Positions 13,640 through 26,120 are shown, numbered from the stretch's first letter. The stretch is DNA of 64,000 bases from Solea solea (GCF_958295425.1 NC_081142.1:28062151-28126150); one strand, 5' to 3'. Numbers and translations are program-made. The notes: generated from the sequence alone by a model not told the origin.

Positions 13640-13870
13640 AGACAGGATGACGCGGTCCTGTCTGCTGCGCGCTCTGGTTTACATTTGTCTTTTTTAATTT
13701 GTTCCCAGGATTCCAGGATGTCACTGTCGGCCCACGAGCAGACTATAATTATTCAGCAGACAACATGTGGGTGACAGCGTGGCCTAGATTGGAGTGAAGT
13801 GGTTTGCATGTGCAGTGCAGACAAAGAGCTGGAGGAGAAGGCTGTGGAAGGACTGGGAACTTACAGTGGA
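13640..13870. other. Unique block, possible regulatory element
   Basis: Within the long non-coding stretch 12760-14320 this block is non-repetitive and contains TATAATTATTCAG and CAACATGTGGG, with balanced base composition. The wider stretch also holds a short CAAGACC tandem at about 13145-13182 and nothing that looks like a gene. Confidence 0.2.
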
Positions 13871-14329
13871 ACTCTATACTTACTAATAGTTTCTAATATG
13901 GCATCTGAAATATCTCATGATGAGTGCAGGTGTAAAATATGACACGTATGACACATACACTGTAGTGAGTCCTTATTGGGAGCTGTGGAAAAAGAAGAAG
14001 ATGTAGACTCTAAATGGTATAGCCACTCCCACACTTCAATGTAAATGTCGGAGTTTATTTAATGCTTATTAAATCATTCATGTTTGAACTAAACATCTGA
14101 TGATATTATTCAGCTCAGTAACATCAGTAAATACAGTAATACTGCAAGTACAGAATAAGCATTAAATCACTATAATTAGACATTTCTTTACGGTTGCTAA
14201 CCTATATATCTGGAACAAGCACACAGATACTAAAGGTCACAAGAAGCATTCGTTGTTAGAACAAGTCTTAGGTTCCTGGTATACTTGAGATTGTTGTTAG
14301 ATAGTTTCAGCCAAAATCCAGACTATTAT

Positions 14330-14524
14330 GGGAAAAAGTCCCACAAGGATCTATGTTTGGTCCCCTCCTGTTTATACACATGACTGTGGTATTTTCAACA
14401 ATCTTATTCTAGGTCTAAACAATTAGAACCACTTCTGGTTCAGGGCCAACTGGCTGGCATTAGTTCCCCAAAAGTCGCACAAAAATTGGATTTGATTGAC
14501 TTCAATACTGTGCTTAGATAACAG

Positions 14525-14565
<41 letters not shown>

Positions 14566-15712
14566 CACTGACGTCACTGTCCTTAAATTACTGCATGTGT
14601 TTGACTGAATTCAAAATTCCATTTGATGCGAGAGATGGAATAAGACAAACTGAAGAAAAAAAACAGCGACCTAAATGTTTTCATCAATCTAAGTGAGGGG
14701 GACACTTAAAGTCTCATTAGAATGAAATGCCCGACTGAAGCAGCTCTCATTACTGTTTACAAATGTGTGTCACATTCATGAATTTATGGACGAGACACTA
14801 TTACATTTACATGAACTATCAATCTCACCTGGATTACCTCTGTTCAGTATCTGCCGTCCTCAACTGACCCACGGGTGCAAATCCAGGCCAGGGATTTTCT
14901 CATCACCCACTTGGTTGAATTAAACCTTGGTACTGCTTTGTTTTTCTTAATAGATGAGTGGACGTCAAGGCTCTGACACTGATCTGTGAACCTTTATGAA
15001 GAGCTTCTACACCACGCTGTTCCTGCTTCCATGTGTTTTCTTTTCTATTTTTACACGTCTTTGCAGTTTGTACAGATTCTAAAACACTAATCAGTCAAAC
15101 AATTTCTCAGTAACTGGATGGTAATCCAGACGTCTGCCTGTTCTTACAATCTCATTCATGCAGTACCGTGATCTTGAGTCAGATGTTCTTACGATGCTAT
15201 AGCTACATGTACGTAGATGTCCACAGTTATTAATGTCAGAGACTTCAGGTTTGGCATTTCCTGTCAGTAGTTATGGAGCTTTACGCAGCAGCAGGACAAC
15301 AGAACATGATGCTAAACAGGTATCGTGTGTGCGGTCAGGGTTTAAGGGAAAGACTTTCATGGGCCTGCAGTGTTTTCATCAGCAGCTGCAAATAAGACGG
15401 GAATGTGAATGCAAAGCACCAGGAGGAAAGATGTTCCTCCTCTCAGGAGGAGGTGTCATGCTGGGGCTGAACGTCTTCATTTCACTCACTTCCTTTCACC
15501 TTCAGAGGATCATCCAGCAGTCGCAGGTACAACCACAGCCAATTATGAGTAAGTGTAACACAATAATGTAGTTGCATCTATATTGTACACTCCTCCACTA
15601 GTAATAAAAAATGCATGTTTATTATTTATTACCTTTACTGTCTTTGCCGCTGGAACACTATACATGTCCACATTGTGGGACTAATAAAGGATTATCTTAT
15701 CTTATCTTATGT
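14330..15712 (+). mobile_element. Degenerate LINE fragment with reverse transcriptase motif and tail
   Basis: At 14337-14390 the sequence translates to KVPQGSMFGPLLFIH, the reverse transcriptase block normally VPQGSVLGPLLF in non-LTR elements. At 15655-15710 the sequence CATTGTGGGACTAATAAAGG followed by ATTATCTTATCTTATCTTAT is a LINE 3' tail type common in fish. Between them no long frame survives, and a (GT)n tract at 14525-14562 interrupts it. Whether motif and tail belong to one insertion is an inference; boundaries are approximate. Confidence 0.5.
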
Positions 15713-15889
15713 CTGAAAGAATGGTGCAGTCATCACACAGTGTGTTCATGAGTTATTTAAATCTCCTGATGCAGCAACAGAACCTATTAGAAGTGATTTT
15801 CTTCTTTTCTTTCGTGTTTCTGGCATCAAGGCGTGCTACAGATCGTTCAGGCTAAATCTGATTTAAATATTTCATTATTGTCATTTCTC

Positions 15890-16030
15890 GCTCTCTCTTC
15901 TTCCTGGGTTTTAGTGGTAGCAGCGTTACAGCGCCACACACAGGCCTGGCATATACTGCAGTGTTTAGACTTGTTTTGTGTGGATGAAGACGTTTTTAGA
16001 AACGATGCCGTGTTTACAGTTAGTGAGTGT
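15890..16030. repeat. Dispersed repeat family D (GCGCCACAC...GGCCTGGCAT)
   Basis: CAGCGCCACACACAGGCCTG then GGCATATACTGCAGTGTTTA and GTGTGGATGAAGACGTTTTT match the copy at about 4900-5000 with a few changes. Sequences at about 31690-31780 and 53150-53260 share GGCATTTTGAAAT/ATTTCAAAACACCACCC elements and may be related. A (TG)n run lies at 16087-16107. The rest of 15713-17270 shows no gene. Confidence 0.5.
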
Positions 16031-17269
16031 GTTCACCCAGGTCTTCCTCTCCCAGCGACACTGACGGGAGCTGAAGCTGGACGATGACTGTGTGTGTGTG
16101 TGTGTGTCGTGCTTTGCCCCTTGTTATTTGCCCCTCCTGCTCCTCTAGTCTCGCCGCACCCCTCGTCTTACACGTCGCTGATCAAACGCCGATCACACCC
16201 CGGCTTAAAACTCACACTCACTGGCACCAGCACATGGAGCCGCTCTTGACACCTGAAGGTCCTTCTCATGTCAGACTCCGAGTCGTGGCAGGTCACCGCA
16301 GTGTTTATGCCAATGACTCACAAAGAGCCCCTTGTGACACTGGGAGAGTAATGAGGTGGGGAAAATTGAACATCAAAAACACAAGATCAAGGGCTTTTCA
16401 TTAAAAGGCAGCACCTCAGAGCAGCACAGCAGGAACCTCTTTGGGAGGGGAGCCAGTGTTGATGTGGTCTTTGGCTGTCACACTGATGTTACACATTCAG
16501 TTCACCCTGTGTTTGGCATGCTTTAGTTAATTGTGCACGATCTGGAACCACATTCTGTACAAGACTGACTCCCCTATCTTCTTTTATTACTACTAGTATG
16601 CTCCTCCCACAGGTAAAGGCTGGACTTCACAATGACATCACTGTGTTCTTTTCTGACTATTATGCAACACGCTCAGAAAAGATTTCGAGCATATTTATTT
16701 CCTGCAGCTCGAGTGTTGGTGGAGGCGTACGGAGGCGAGGCAGCGCTTCTATTTCAGATCTAAATCATCATGTGATGCTGGAGCTCAGGGCCCACAACAG
16801 ACTGACACGGCAGGAAAATAAGAATCATAAAAAAGAACCAAGAAAAGCAGAAGGTTCTGCTGTAGGAGTGGGCGACTGTTCTGTTCTCAACACATGAGAA
16901 GACTTCTTTCATGAGACACATGATCTCTCAAAGTCTCTGCTGATACTGACGTGGGTTTCACTGCATTTCTTTTTTCTCTTTCCTAGTTTGAGCTTCAGGT
17001 AGTTGTTGCTTTTGCTGGAGTAGTATCAGCGTTTCAGTGTAACAGTGCAAATACTTATGTACAACATGCAGGTATCTGTACTTTACTTTCTCGTTCATAT
17101 TTGTAGCACATTTGAAGTGTTTTTGTGGTGATATGCAGATGAGACTGAGGGGACACTGGACTTGGTTTCCTAAGTGCTGGACATTATATTCAGGACATAA
17201 CAGTGAGATCAGCAATGTTAGCATGCTAGGTTGTGCTGCTAACCTCATCTTCTACCACTTGATCCTCCA

Positions 17270-17520
17270 CATCTCAGCTGACATAAGACGGTAGCCAGGT
17301 AGTGAGTCCATCACAGGGACACATGGAGACAAACAACCATTCACTCTCACACTCACACCTATGGGTCACTCTATGGTCAGAGTGACCCATTTACCCCGTC
17401 CACATAGTCCATGTTTTTGGACTGTGGGAGAAACCAGAGAAGACTCATGGAAACTCCAACCTTCCAGGAACCAAACCCTACATGCTGATGTGTCCATGGA
17501 CGAGACGCTTAACCCCGCGT
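17270..17520 (+). repeat. Common fish dispersed repeat family E, copy 1
   Basis: GAGTCCATCACAGGGACACA then TGGAGACAAACAACCATTCA, GTTTTTGGACTGTGGGAGAA and CATGGAAACTCCAA form the motif order of a very widespread fish repeat. Other pieces are at 30125-30235, 18390-18465 and 58570-58615 (ATGCAGAAAGACYCTTG part only), and an inverted pair at 63530-63960. It has no coding capacity. Confidence 0.7.
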
Positions 17521-17559
17521 TGCTCCTGGCGGCTGTGCTGGCTGTTTGTGTGTGTCTGT

Positions 17560-17772
17560 TTATGTGTGTGTGTATTACTAATGTTGTGGGGACCTAAAAC
17601 CGTTTACACAGTCACATTATGGGGACTTGTCTTCCTTGTGGGGACATGGGGACAAAAATCAAGTCCCCACAACGTAAATAACTCGATTTTAAAATGAAGA
17701 TATGTTTTAAGGTTAGAGTTAGGGTTAGGATTAGGCCAGTAGTAATGTGTGTGTGTGTGTGTGTGTGTGTCT
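17560..17772 (+). repeat. Dispersed repeat family A, copy 2
   Basis: This is the fullest copy: TTGTGGGGACCTAAAACCGT, TTACACAGTCACATTATGGG, CTTGTGGGGACATGGGGACA, AAGTCCCCACAACGTAAATA, then AAGGTTAGAGTTAGGGTTAG, ending at (GT)n 17747-17771. A GT-rich stretch also precedes it. GGGGACTTGT and CAAGTCCCC within the copy are inverted, so the transcript could fold into a hairpin. Confidence 0.8.
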
Positions 17773-18727
17773 CCTTCGCGTTTGTCTCTTGGAGAGAATC
17801 TTTGACTGTACAACTGTCACAGATGTCCGTGCAAACCCACATGCACACGTCCTGTAAATGCTGGGAGTCGCTGCAGCTGCTCTTTCTCTCACTGTTCATT
17901 CACATGACAGGTTTATTTTCACACCTCCATCCTGAGAACAAGCAGCTCTGTCTTTCATTCCTTAAAGCCTGAGCAGTGACACAGCTTTAAGGAGCTGCTG
18001 GGGTTAAACGAGGTGATCCACAGTCTTTGTATGGTGCTTATTTGGCCTCATGACACAGTAGCAATGGACCTGATGTAGAAACAGTCGTATCTGACTGACT
18101 CGTGCTTTAGCTACTCCACATAATATCCTTTCCATTGGAACTGTGAGTGACATCAGCCTCAAGTTCACCGTGTTCCAGTCGACAGGTCAGAAAAAAACAT
18201 GGATGCAGTGAATGGAAGAATGGAACACACCATTAAAGTGCTTTGGTTGTCTTATTTATACAATAAAGCTTATTCTGTTTTTGTTTTGTTAAGTTATTCA
18301 TTTAGATTAAGAGTCAAATAATGTCACATACAGTTGTTATGTTAGCATGCATGTTTATCATGAAGTCACGTGGTAGGTAGAACGTGCATCTCCATGCAGA
18401 AAGACTCTTGATCCCGGGTCTTTTGTGAGTGCTAACCACTCCACCAACAGTGTGGCCTTAATTAAAGACATGCAACACATCACTTCAGAAGGAACATGAG
18501 GGAGAACTGCAATAAAACCCCTCAGAGGCTTGAGTCATGAAATAAAAACATTGAATATGCAAATGATGTGTCCCAATAGCACATCATAGCACAATAAACA
18601 TTATTTAGTACAGCACTTTGGCAGCAGATGGAGACCATCAAAAACAATCTACTACATAAATGTCCTGAATCTTTGTATTTGAAGTCAAATATCAGGTTAT
18701 TTCATGTGAGGTTGTATGAGGCAGTGA
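17773..18727. other. Non-coding stretch with a family E fragment
   Basis: No gene is seen. A fragment of family E (CTCCATGCAGAAAGACTCTT) lies at about 18390-18410. The rest is unique AT-rich sequence leading to the minisatellite. Confidence 0.6.
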
Positions 18728-20125
18728 CTCATGGACACTAGCCTGACACATGGACACCAGCCTGACACATGGACATGGACACCAGTCTGACACATGGACA
18801 TCAGCCTGACACATGGACATGGACACCAGTCTGACACATGGACACCAGTCTGACACATGGACACCAGCCTGACACATGGACACCAGCCTGACACATGGAC
18901 ATGGACACCAGCCTGACACATGGACACCAGCCTGACACATGGACACCAGTCTGACACATGGACACCAGCCTGACACATGGACATGGACACCAGTCTGACA
19001 CATGGACATCAGCCTGACACATGGACATGGACACCAGTCTGACACATGGACACCAGTCTGACACATGGACACCAGCCTGACACATGGACACCAGTCTGAC
19101 ACATGGACACCAGCCTGACACAGGGACACCAGCCTGACACATGGACATGGACACCAGTCTGACACATGGACATCAGCCTGACACATGGACATGGACACCA
19201 GTCTGACACATGGACACCAGTCTGACACATGGACACCAGCCTGACACATGGACACCAGCCTGACACATGGACATGGACACCAGCCTGACACATGGACACC
19301 AGCCTGACACATGGACACCAGTCTGACACATGGACACCAGTCTGACACATGGACACCGGCCTGACACATGGACACCAGCCTGACACATGGACACCAGTCT
19401 GACACATGGACACCGGCCTGACACATGGACACCGGCCTGACACATGGACACCAGCCTGACACATGGACACCAGTCTGACACATGGACACCAGCCTGACAC
19501 ATGGACACCAGCCTGACACATGGACATGGACACCAGTCTGACACATGGACACCAGCCTGACACATGGACATGGACACCAGCCTGACACATGGACACCAGT
19601 CTGACACATGGACATGGACACCAGCCTGACACATGGACACCAGCCTGACACATGGACACCAGCCTGACACATGGACATGGACACCAGTCTGACACATGGA
19701 CACCAGCCTGACACATGGACACCAGTCCGACACATGGACACCAGCCTGACACATGGACACCAGCCTGACACATGGACACCAGCCTGACACATGGACACCA
19801 GCCTGACACATGGACACCAGCCTGACACATGGACATGGACAACAGCCTGACACATGGACACCAGTCTGACACATGGACACCAGCCTGACACATGGACATG
19901 GACACCAGCCTGACACATGGACACCAGCCTGACACATGGACACCAGTCTGACACATGGACACCAGCCTGACACATGGACACCAGCCTGACACATGGACAC
20001 CAGCCTGACACATGGACATGGACACCAGTCTGACACATGGACACCAGTCTGACACATGGACACCAGTCTGACACATGGACACCAGTCTGACACATGGACA
20101 CCAGTCTTGGACATGGACATGTTAC
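18728..20125. repeat. 19-bp minisatellite, about 1.4 kb
   Basis: The unit is GGACACCAGCCTGACACAT, with a C/T variant (CAGCCT or CAGTCT), rare CCGGCCT and AACAGCCT variants, and an optional 6-bp ATGGAC insertion seen many times. About 70 units are present. Since 19 is not a multiple of three, all frames on the - strand read the same 19-residue peptide cycle in different phases and stay open. The long - strand frames of 469, 357 and 315 codons are therefore products of the repeat and not genes. Confidence 0.98.
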
Positions 20126-21855
20126 ATTTAAATTGATGCCAAATCCATACTCTGGATCAGATCTGGATTAGTCTTAGTCTAGATCCTGCACACACATAGC
20201 TCACATCTATTGTTTTACACTTCTGCCAAAGTATAAAGGATTTAACAAGGTTTAACAAAAGTAAAGGAAAACTCAGATCAGTGAGGGTCAGAGCTCTGTG
20301 GGTGAAAGTGGGTTCAGGTTTATGGACTTTGACTTGAACATAATTATCCCTGAGGGTTATTCCTTTGATAATGACCCACAGCTGCATGGCTGCATGTGGA
20401 GGTGCATACATGTGTAAAACATTCATATTGTCTGGTTTAATGTTTTAAATGGTGTAGAGCATAGGTCACTAATGGATGGACCGTGGTATTAGAGCCAGAA
20501 CCGACATGGCGTAAAACTCAACGGCATAAGGTTGACCCCGAAAACTGGGCTTTTAATCCAGAATGAATCCGGAAGGCATTCATGTTTATCCTTCTCTTAG
20601 GAAGCTTGAAACCGCTGTGTCTCATCTGCTCTGAGACGGTGGAAGTGATTAAAAGTGGGAATGTGAAACGTCACGAAAGCAATCAAAAAATTACACTTGA
20701 TAGAAGTTACCCACTGAATTCGTTGTATATATGTAGTTGATGCAGCCAAGTCTTTGTTTTAACTTGTTATTAGTATTATTATTATTATTATTTTTATTAT
20801 TATTATTATGAAAGTACTATTAGTATTATTTATTGTCTTCAGTTGAATGTCTTTCACTTTTGTTATTTATTTGATCTATTATTAATTATAGTCCTCCAGA
20901 GTAATACATATTGTTTAAATGGCATTGAATTACAGCTTTCTTCATCTGATTTCAGTCCTTGACTTGACACAGTGCAGATATTGATGCAATGACAATGCTG
21001 CTGCTTCAACAACATTATAATAAACATGATGATGCTGCAGACCAGTACATGAGGAACTCCTTAAATCAGAACTAAGTAACTCAGACATGTGCTGATTGAA
21101 ACACAAATGAAAAACCGAAGCCTGTAAACGGCTGACAGAGAGGAGGAGGCAGAAAGAGGAGGTGTGAGTGGAGCGGGGAGGATGGGAGGTCGTCCTGACT
21201 GGCGTACTCTATCAGAAATCAGATAAGAAGAGTTGGTTCTTTGCTCTGATCTCATCAAGGGCAGCTCTCTTCTCAAATGAGAGCATGTACGAGCATCCTG
21301 GTGTTTTGACTGACAGACATTTCCTCCTGGGTTTAACCTGGTGTTTCTCCCTGGTGCATGCGTTTGATTGGCATCGACTCCTGCATCAGATGACCATGAA
21401 AGCGGTTTGTAGCGGTTTCAGTCTGGAAAGAGTTTAGTCACCTGCGTGAACATGCTCATTTGTTTTTATCTGCTTCCTTTTTGGCCGTGATGCAAGTTTT
21501 CAGTGCATCACGAAGGGTGTGTAGTTTTTTTTTATCGTATTATCCACATGGAACCAGCACTTTGCGAGGACTTGCATTGTGCGACTGTTGCATTTGTGTG
21601 TATGTAAGCACAATGCTATTATGCTTCTTCCTTGTGTGTCTGTGTGTGTGTGTGTGTGGGAGCGTGTCGGTGGATCCTGGGACCTGATCATCCACACAAC
21701 CATCAGACACACAGCAGTTGTGCTTGTTTTTAATAACCCTGTAAAAGGCTTTTTTTAGTTTGTTGCTGGTGTTTCTGTTGGGAGTTGGGAAGAGGGCGTC
21801 AGGTTTGAGGTTTTCTCCTCGGCCTGGTTGTATCGTGTTATCTTTGTCATCATTG
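20126..21855. other. Non-coding stretch
   Basis: I see no gene. There is an ATT-type repeat at about 20768-20811 and a GT run at 21639-21657. The sequence at 21120-21200 is GA/GGAG-rich. No splice-flanked exon with a recognisable protein was found. Confidence 0.6.
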
Positions 21856-22202
21856 TCAGGTCACGACTCAGACGCAGAGGAATCGAACTTTATTGATTCT
21901 GATCTCAAGTGCAAAATAATCCGGCTATGAAAATGCAATGACAAACAAAAATCACTCTCGAGGAGACTAAACTGCAGACGACAGGTTTGAAGTAACAAAA
22001 CTTAACAACACTTTCATGGACGATGACACTAAATACACATGAGGGTGGGGCAACAGGTGGAAACAATCGGGGCAATCAAGGGAGGTGATCAGGCTGGTGA
22101 CAGGAAGGGCAAGTGGTCTGCAATGAGAGGAAAGTTACTTTCAAAATAAAAGACAGGAAGTCACAATATAAAAACAGGACAGGTCTCACCACGGTGTGAC
22201 AA
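21856..22202. repeat. Dispersed repeat family C, copy 2
   Basis: This copy is bounded by TGTCAGGTCACGAC and GGTGTGACA and carries AAGTGCAAAATAAT, CAACAGGTGGAAACAATC and CTTTCAAAATAAAAGACAGG. It has the same orientation and landmarks as the copy at 6190-6500. Probably a non-autonomous DNA transposon; the class is not certain. Confidence 0.55.
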
Positions 22203-22490
22203 TCATCTTGTTATTTTATTTACTTCGTTGCCCCGACATTCTTTGCAGTGCAGTAATATTATTTGCTCGTGAGCATGTTTTACTGCTCTCACGACTTCTG
22301 ACCTAAATGTGACGCCACAGATATTCTGACAGTATTCATTTATTTATTTTCATTTTTTGCTGGCTGTTGGTTTGAAAAGAAACCAAAGACACAAAATGAT
22401 CCCAGCTCGTGTTAAGTAAGACATGCAGCATGTTTTAAAAACAGTATCTAATCAGTATATAATAATATAATAATATATATATATATATTT

Positions 22491-22548
22491 ATATATATAT
22501 ATAAACATGATATATATATATATATATATCATGTTTATATATATATAT
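22491..22548. repeat. 58-bp perfect palindrome, AT-rich
   Basis: The two arms around position 22519/22520 are exactly complementary: (AT)n-ATAAACATGA-(TA)n and its inverse ending CATGTTTAT-(AT)n. The AAACATG/CATGTTT words show that this is a true palindrome and not just a TA run. It could extrude as a cruciform. Further TA repeats flank it from about 22457. Confidence 0.95.
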
Positions 22549-22794
22549 CATGATTCATTCATTCATTAAGACATGGAATGGTGCTGGTGTGAGGTTTTAT
22601 GTCTTAGTTTTGCACGTCATCCATATGAGCCATCGTCAGGTTCCTGTTCCTGGTCTTTGACCCAGCGATGTCCACATGTTCTCAGATCTTGTAAAAATAT
22701 CATCATGACTTACATGACAGAGAGAAAAGAGTCAAATGTTTGTCTGCCAGATTCTGCCAGACCGGTGAGAGGCTTTGCAGCCTGCCTACTTGGT

Positions 22795-22827
<33 letters not shown>

Positions 22828-23440
22828 GAATGGATGGCTGACTGTGCTATTGCATGACTAATGCTGAGCCATGGTGTCTGGATGCCTTGACAACCAGAGG
22901 AGAACAAGAGTGTGTGTGTGTGTGCGCGTGTGGGGCGGGGGGTATATGAGTGGGTATATGAGTGGGTTGAGAGACAAAATAGAAGACAGAAAAGAAGGAG
23001 GAGAATATGATCAGGTGAGATGTAGGACAGAGAGAGCTGGGTTTGAAGAGAGGACGTAATAAAGGAAGACTTCATTTAGGCTAATGGATGCAGAAGAGAT
23101 GCAGTGCTAAATATGTGAGGAGAAGAGAGGGAGGGAGAGGGCGAGAGAGAAAGAGAGATAGAGGGAGGGAGGGAGAGAGAGAGGGAGAGAGGGAGGGAGG
23201 CAGCTCAGCAGTTTATGGAGCAGCCTGCGGCAGCAGCAACCTGTTTCACAGTGTCACCAGAGTGTTGCATCATGGGATCAGGACCACAGGGAAGCTCACA
23301 TTGCAGGATGACATCACCTGTTAGAGAGTCAGCGCCTGTCTGCTGCTCGACTCCTCTCCCCGGAGAGAGAGGAAGAGAGGCAGATATGTCATTTCTTCTG
23401 ATCTGTCTGTCTGTCTGTCTGTCTGTCTGTGTGTGCCAGC
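22795..23440. repeat. TCTG, GT, GA and TCTG short tandem repeats
   Basis: (TCTG)n lies at about 22797-22828 and again at 23402-23431, with a GT run at 22911-22924 and GAGGGAGG-type repeats at 23126-23202. A GA-rich stretch then a unique block is between. No gene is seen. Confidence 0.9.
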
Positions 23441-23484
23441 AAAATACTGCAATCTAAATAAGACATTAAGACTGTTGCACTTGT

Positions 23485-23625
23485 TACTTTTTCTGTCATA
23501 AACACTAACCTTGTCAGGACCAGTAGTCCTCATGGACCAAAACCTGGTCCAAATGAGGCAGAACGTCATTTCTGAGGAACTGGTTAAGTTTAGGGCTAAG
23601 ACGTGAACTGCAGTTCGGCGTACAC
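23485..23625 (+). repeat. Dispersed repeat family B, copy 2
   Basis: It reads TTCTGTCATAAACACTAACC, TTGTCAGGACCAGTAGTCCT, CATGGACCAAAACCTGGTCC and AGGAACTGGTTAAGTTTAGG, close to the copy at 3120-3330. The stretch 23626-24430 after it is unique AT-rich sequence without a gene. Confidence 0.75.
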
Positions 23626-24469
23626 TCTCTGTGATTGTGATCTGTGAGCAGAGACAGCGCAGAGGCTCCATCGTCTGCTTCTGAACCTTTGACACCAACA
23701 AGTGCTAAAACTGTCACTTCATGAGAAAGTGAACTTTATTTCCTCCCTGTCCTTTTTGAATTTGTTTTTTGTCGCTTTCAATCTCGCCTTCACTCAGTCT
23801 CGACTGATACTCCTGACACTAATATTTCCCAAGTGACTATTAGACCCTGGGTATGTGAAGCAAAAATGTGCTGCTCTGAATTTCAATTGAGCAAATAATA
23901 ACGTGTCACAGTCGTGTCCTTAAATGTCTTTGTCATTTGTATTCTTGCACTCGCTCTCAGTCCCAGTGCTGTAATTATGTCTGTCTTGACTCTTCCACAA
24001 AACCTATTCACTTTCCCCAGATAAGCATGAAGAGTTCATTTAAGTAGGAAAAATGATCACGTCTGTCATTTACCTGATCACATCTACACACTGTTTTTCT
24101 ACTTTATACTGAAAATCTTACAGACAATGTTGTTATTTTTGACATTTTTTTTGACATTTTCCACCATTTTTGGCATTTTATGGAGAAAAAAAATGCTCAT
24201 CAATAAAAAATAATAATAATTATAACATAACCAACATCTATCTATAAATTTCAGGAACATCTGCCTGTCTATCTCTCAAACCGCTGGTCTGATCGACAGG
24301 TGTCTTATCTATCGTTAAATAGATCGGTAAAAGAAGCACACTTCTTTCTGCGTTCGCTGCTCTACTGTAGCCACGCCCCCTCTCACTCACACAGCACTGT
24401 GGGCTACCTGAGAGGATAATCATTTAAAAAGTGCGTGTGTGTGTGTGTGTGTGTGCCTGCACTGCACTG

Positions 24470-24760
24470 AGATAGTGTGAGTTTGCACAGGTGGAGCAGT
24501 TTTCAGTGGTTGGATTGCGTGAGACGGGATTAGTCAGTGCCAGGAGAGGAACTGAAATCCACCCTGAACAATAATGAGTCCTCTGCTTCATTGGGCAGGA
24601 GGGGTAGATCCAGAGAGCCAAGGAAGATTGAATTAGCTGAGCTGGAATGTTTAAGAATGCAAAGCTAATTGGTCGTGCCTCAGCTGGAGTGCACATGACT
24701 CGCAGGGAACACGCAGGGCGCTAAGGCCAGAATGGTCAATGTTGGACTGCTCTGCAGGAT
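24470..24760. promoter_or_regulatory. Candidate conserved non-coding element
   Basis: A non-repetitive block of about 290 bp follows a GT tract (24433-24453). It includes GGGATTAGTC, CATTGGGCAGG, AGATTGAATTAGCTGAGCTG and GCAAAGCTAATTGG, a set of homeobox-type and SOX-type sites. It has no open frame of significance. Enhancer function is a guess from composition. Confidence 0.25.
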
Positions 24761-25555
24761 CCACCAGAGGCAGCAAACTGGCCTCTTACAGTTTTACCTC
24801 TCCAGACTGTCACTCACACAAGATAACATGTACTGAACAGAGGTTACCATACCTGGAGTGACATTTCACATGTCAGTATTTCTCTTAGTCTGAGCTGCTG
24901 GACTCTGGATGAGGTCTGGAGAGGTGATTAAATCTAAGATGGTAATTCAGTTATCTCAACATCAATTTCACTAATTATTATGACTGCTGTGAGGTGGAAG
25001 TTTCCAAATATCAAATACAATTGGATAGACCTATAAATGTCACCAATGCCAGCTAATGTGATTAGAGACAAACAACCACACAATGTTATTGTAGTTCATC
25101 AATAAGTCAAACTAGACCAAAGTAAACGTAAGATTGTCTGCACAACATGACTCTGTGAGGTGAAAACCTAATGCCATGCATTTTAATGATAGGTAGAAAT
25201 GTGATGAAATACTTATACTGATGCATAAAACATACACCACACAAACATGTCGCCGCATATTATGCAACCATGAGTGTGTGTGTGTGTGTGTGTGCGTGTG
25301 TGTGTCTCAGACCCCACTCCACTGTCTATGTTTAGCAGCCTGTTCATGTATACAGTCTACAGTGAAATTGTACTTTCCACTCCAGTTATTACAGCAGCAG
25401 CAGACAAAATATGAAAAGCACTGAGGGCTGTGGATAATAAGCTCAGAAATAGAACAAACGGCAGTCTCATCATCACTGTGCACACACACACACACAGTCT
25501 GGTTTCCTTTACTTCAGAGGACATTGCATTAACTTAAATGGATAACTTAACCAGC
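24761..25555. other. Non-coding stretch with GT microsatellite
   Basis: No gene is seen. (GT)n is at about 25273-25305 and a short (CA)n at 25480-25496. Confidence 0.6.
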
Positions 25556-25739
25556 CTAACATTAACCCTAAATTGAATTTAACTTCACCATACAACATGT
25601 CTTCAACTTAAAATATAATAATTGACATGATGGGGACTTGATGTTTTGCCCAAATGGAAGACAAGTCCCCTTAATGTGAGTATGAAAACAGATTCAGGTC
25701 CCCACAACATATGTAATACTTGGAACACACACACACACA

Positions 25740-25831
<92 letters not shown>

Positions 25832-26120
25832 TTCCTGCAGCTATGCCTTTAAGCACCTGCATTGACTTCCATTCATTTGGACAGCCTATAACCAAATCTT
25901 ATCCCTAATCTTAACCAGAACCAGTTATTGACTAATCCTAATTTTAACCTAACCACAATTACAATCTTAGCAAATTTAACCAGTTCTGGTTCTGCCTCAT
26001 TAGGACCAGGTTTTGGTCTCCATGGAGTCTATTAGACCTAACAAGGTCAGTGTTTATACCAGAAAAGGTTCTAAAGAGGTAACGAAAGATAAACACACAC
26101 ACACACACACATGCATGTAC
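25556..26120 (-). repeat. Composite: family A copy, CA microsatellite, family B copy
   Basis: On the - strand, family A lies at 25556-25725 (complement of TTGTGGGGACCTGAATCTG and GGGGACTTGTCTTCC), then (CA)n with (GCAC)n at 25724-25830, then family B at about 25870-26085 (complement of AACACTGACCTTGTTAGGT and CCTGGTCCTAATGAGGCAG), then another CA run to 26112. This is the only place in the window where A and B are neighbours. It suggests that they are parts of one larger element or that both favour CA tracts. Confidence 0.7.

Noticed and set aside
15233..15571. 112-codon frame as an exon
   Set aside because: It lies between LINE remnants, has no recognisable domain, and its composition is like the surrounding non-coding DNA.
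18692..20120. Three long - strand open frames (469, 357, 315 codons) with cysteine-rich repeats
   Set aside because: They are translations of the 19-bp minisatellite in its different phases. No unique sequence with protein character is attached.
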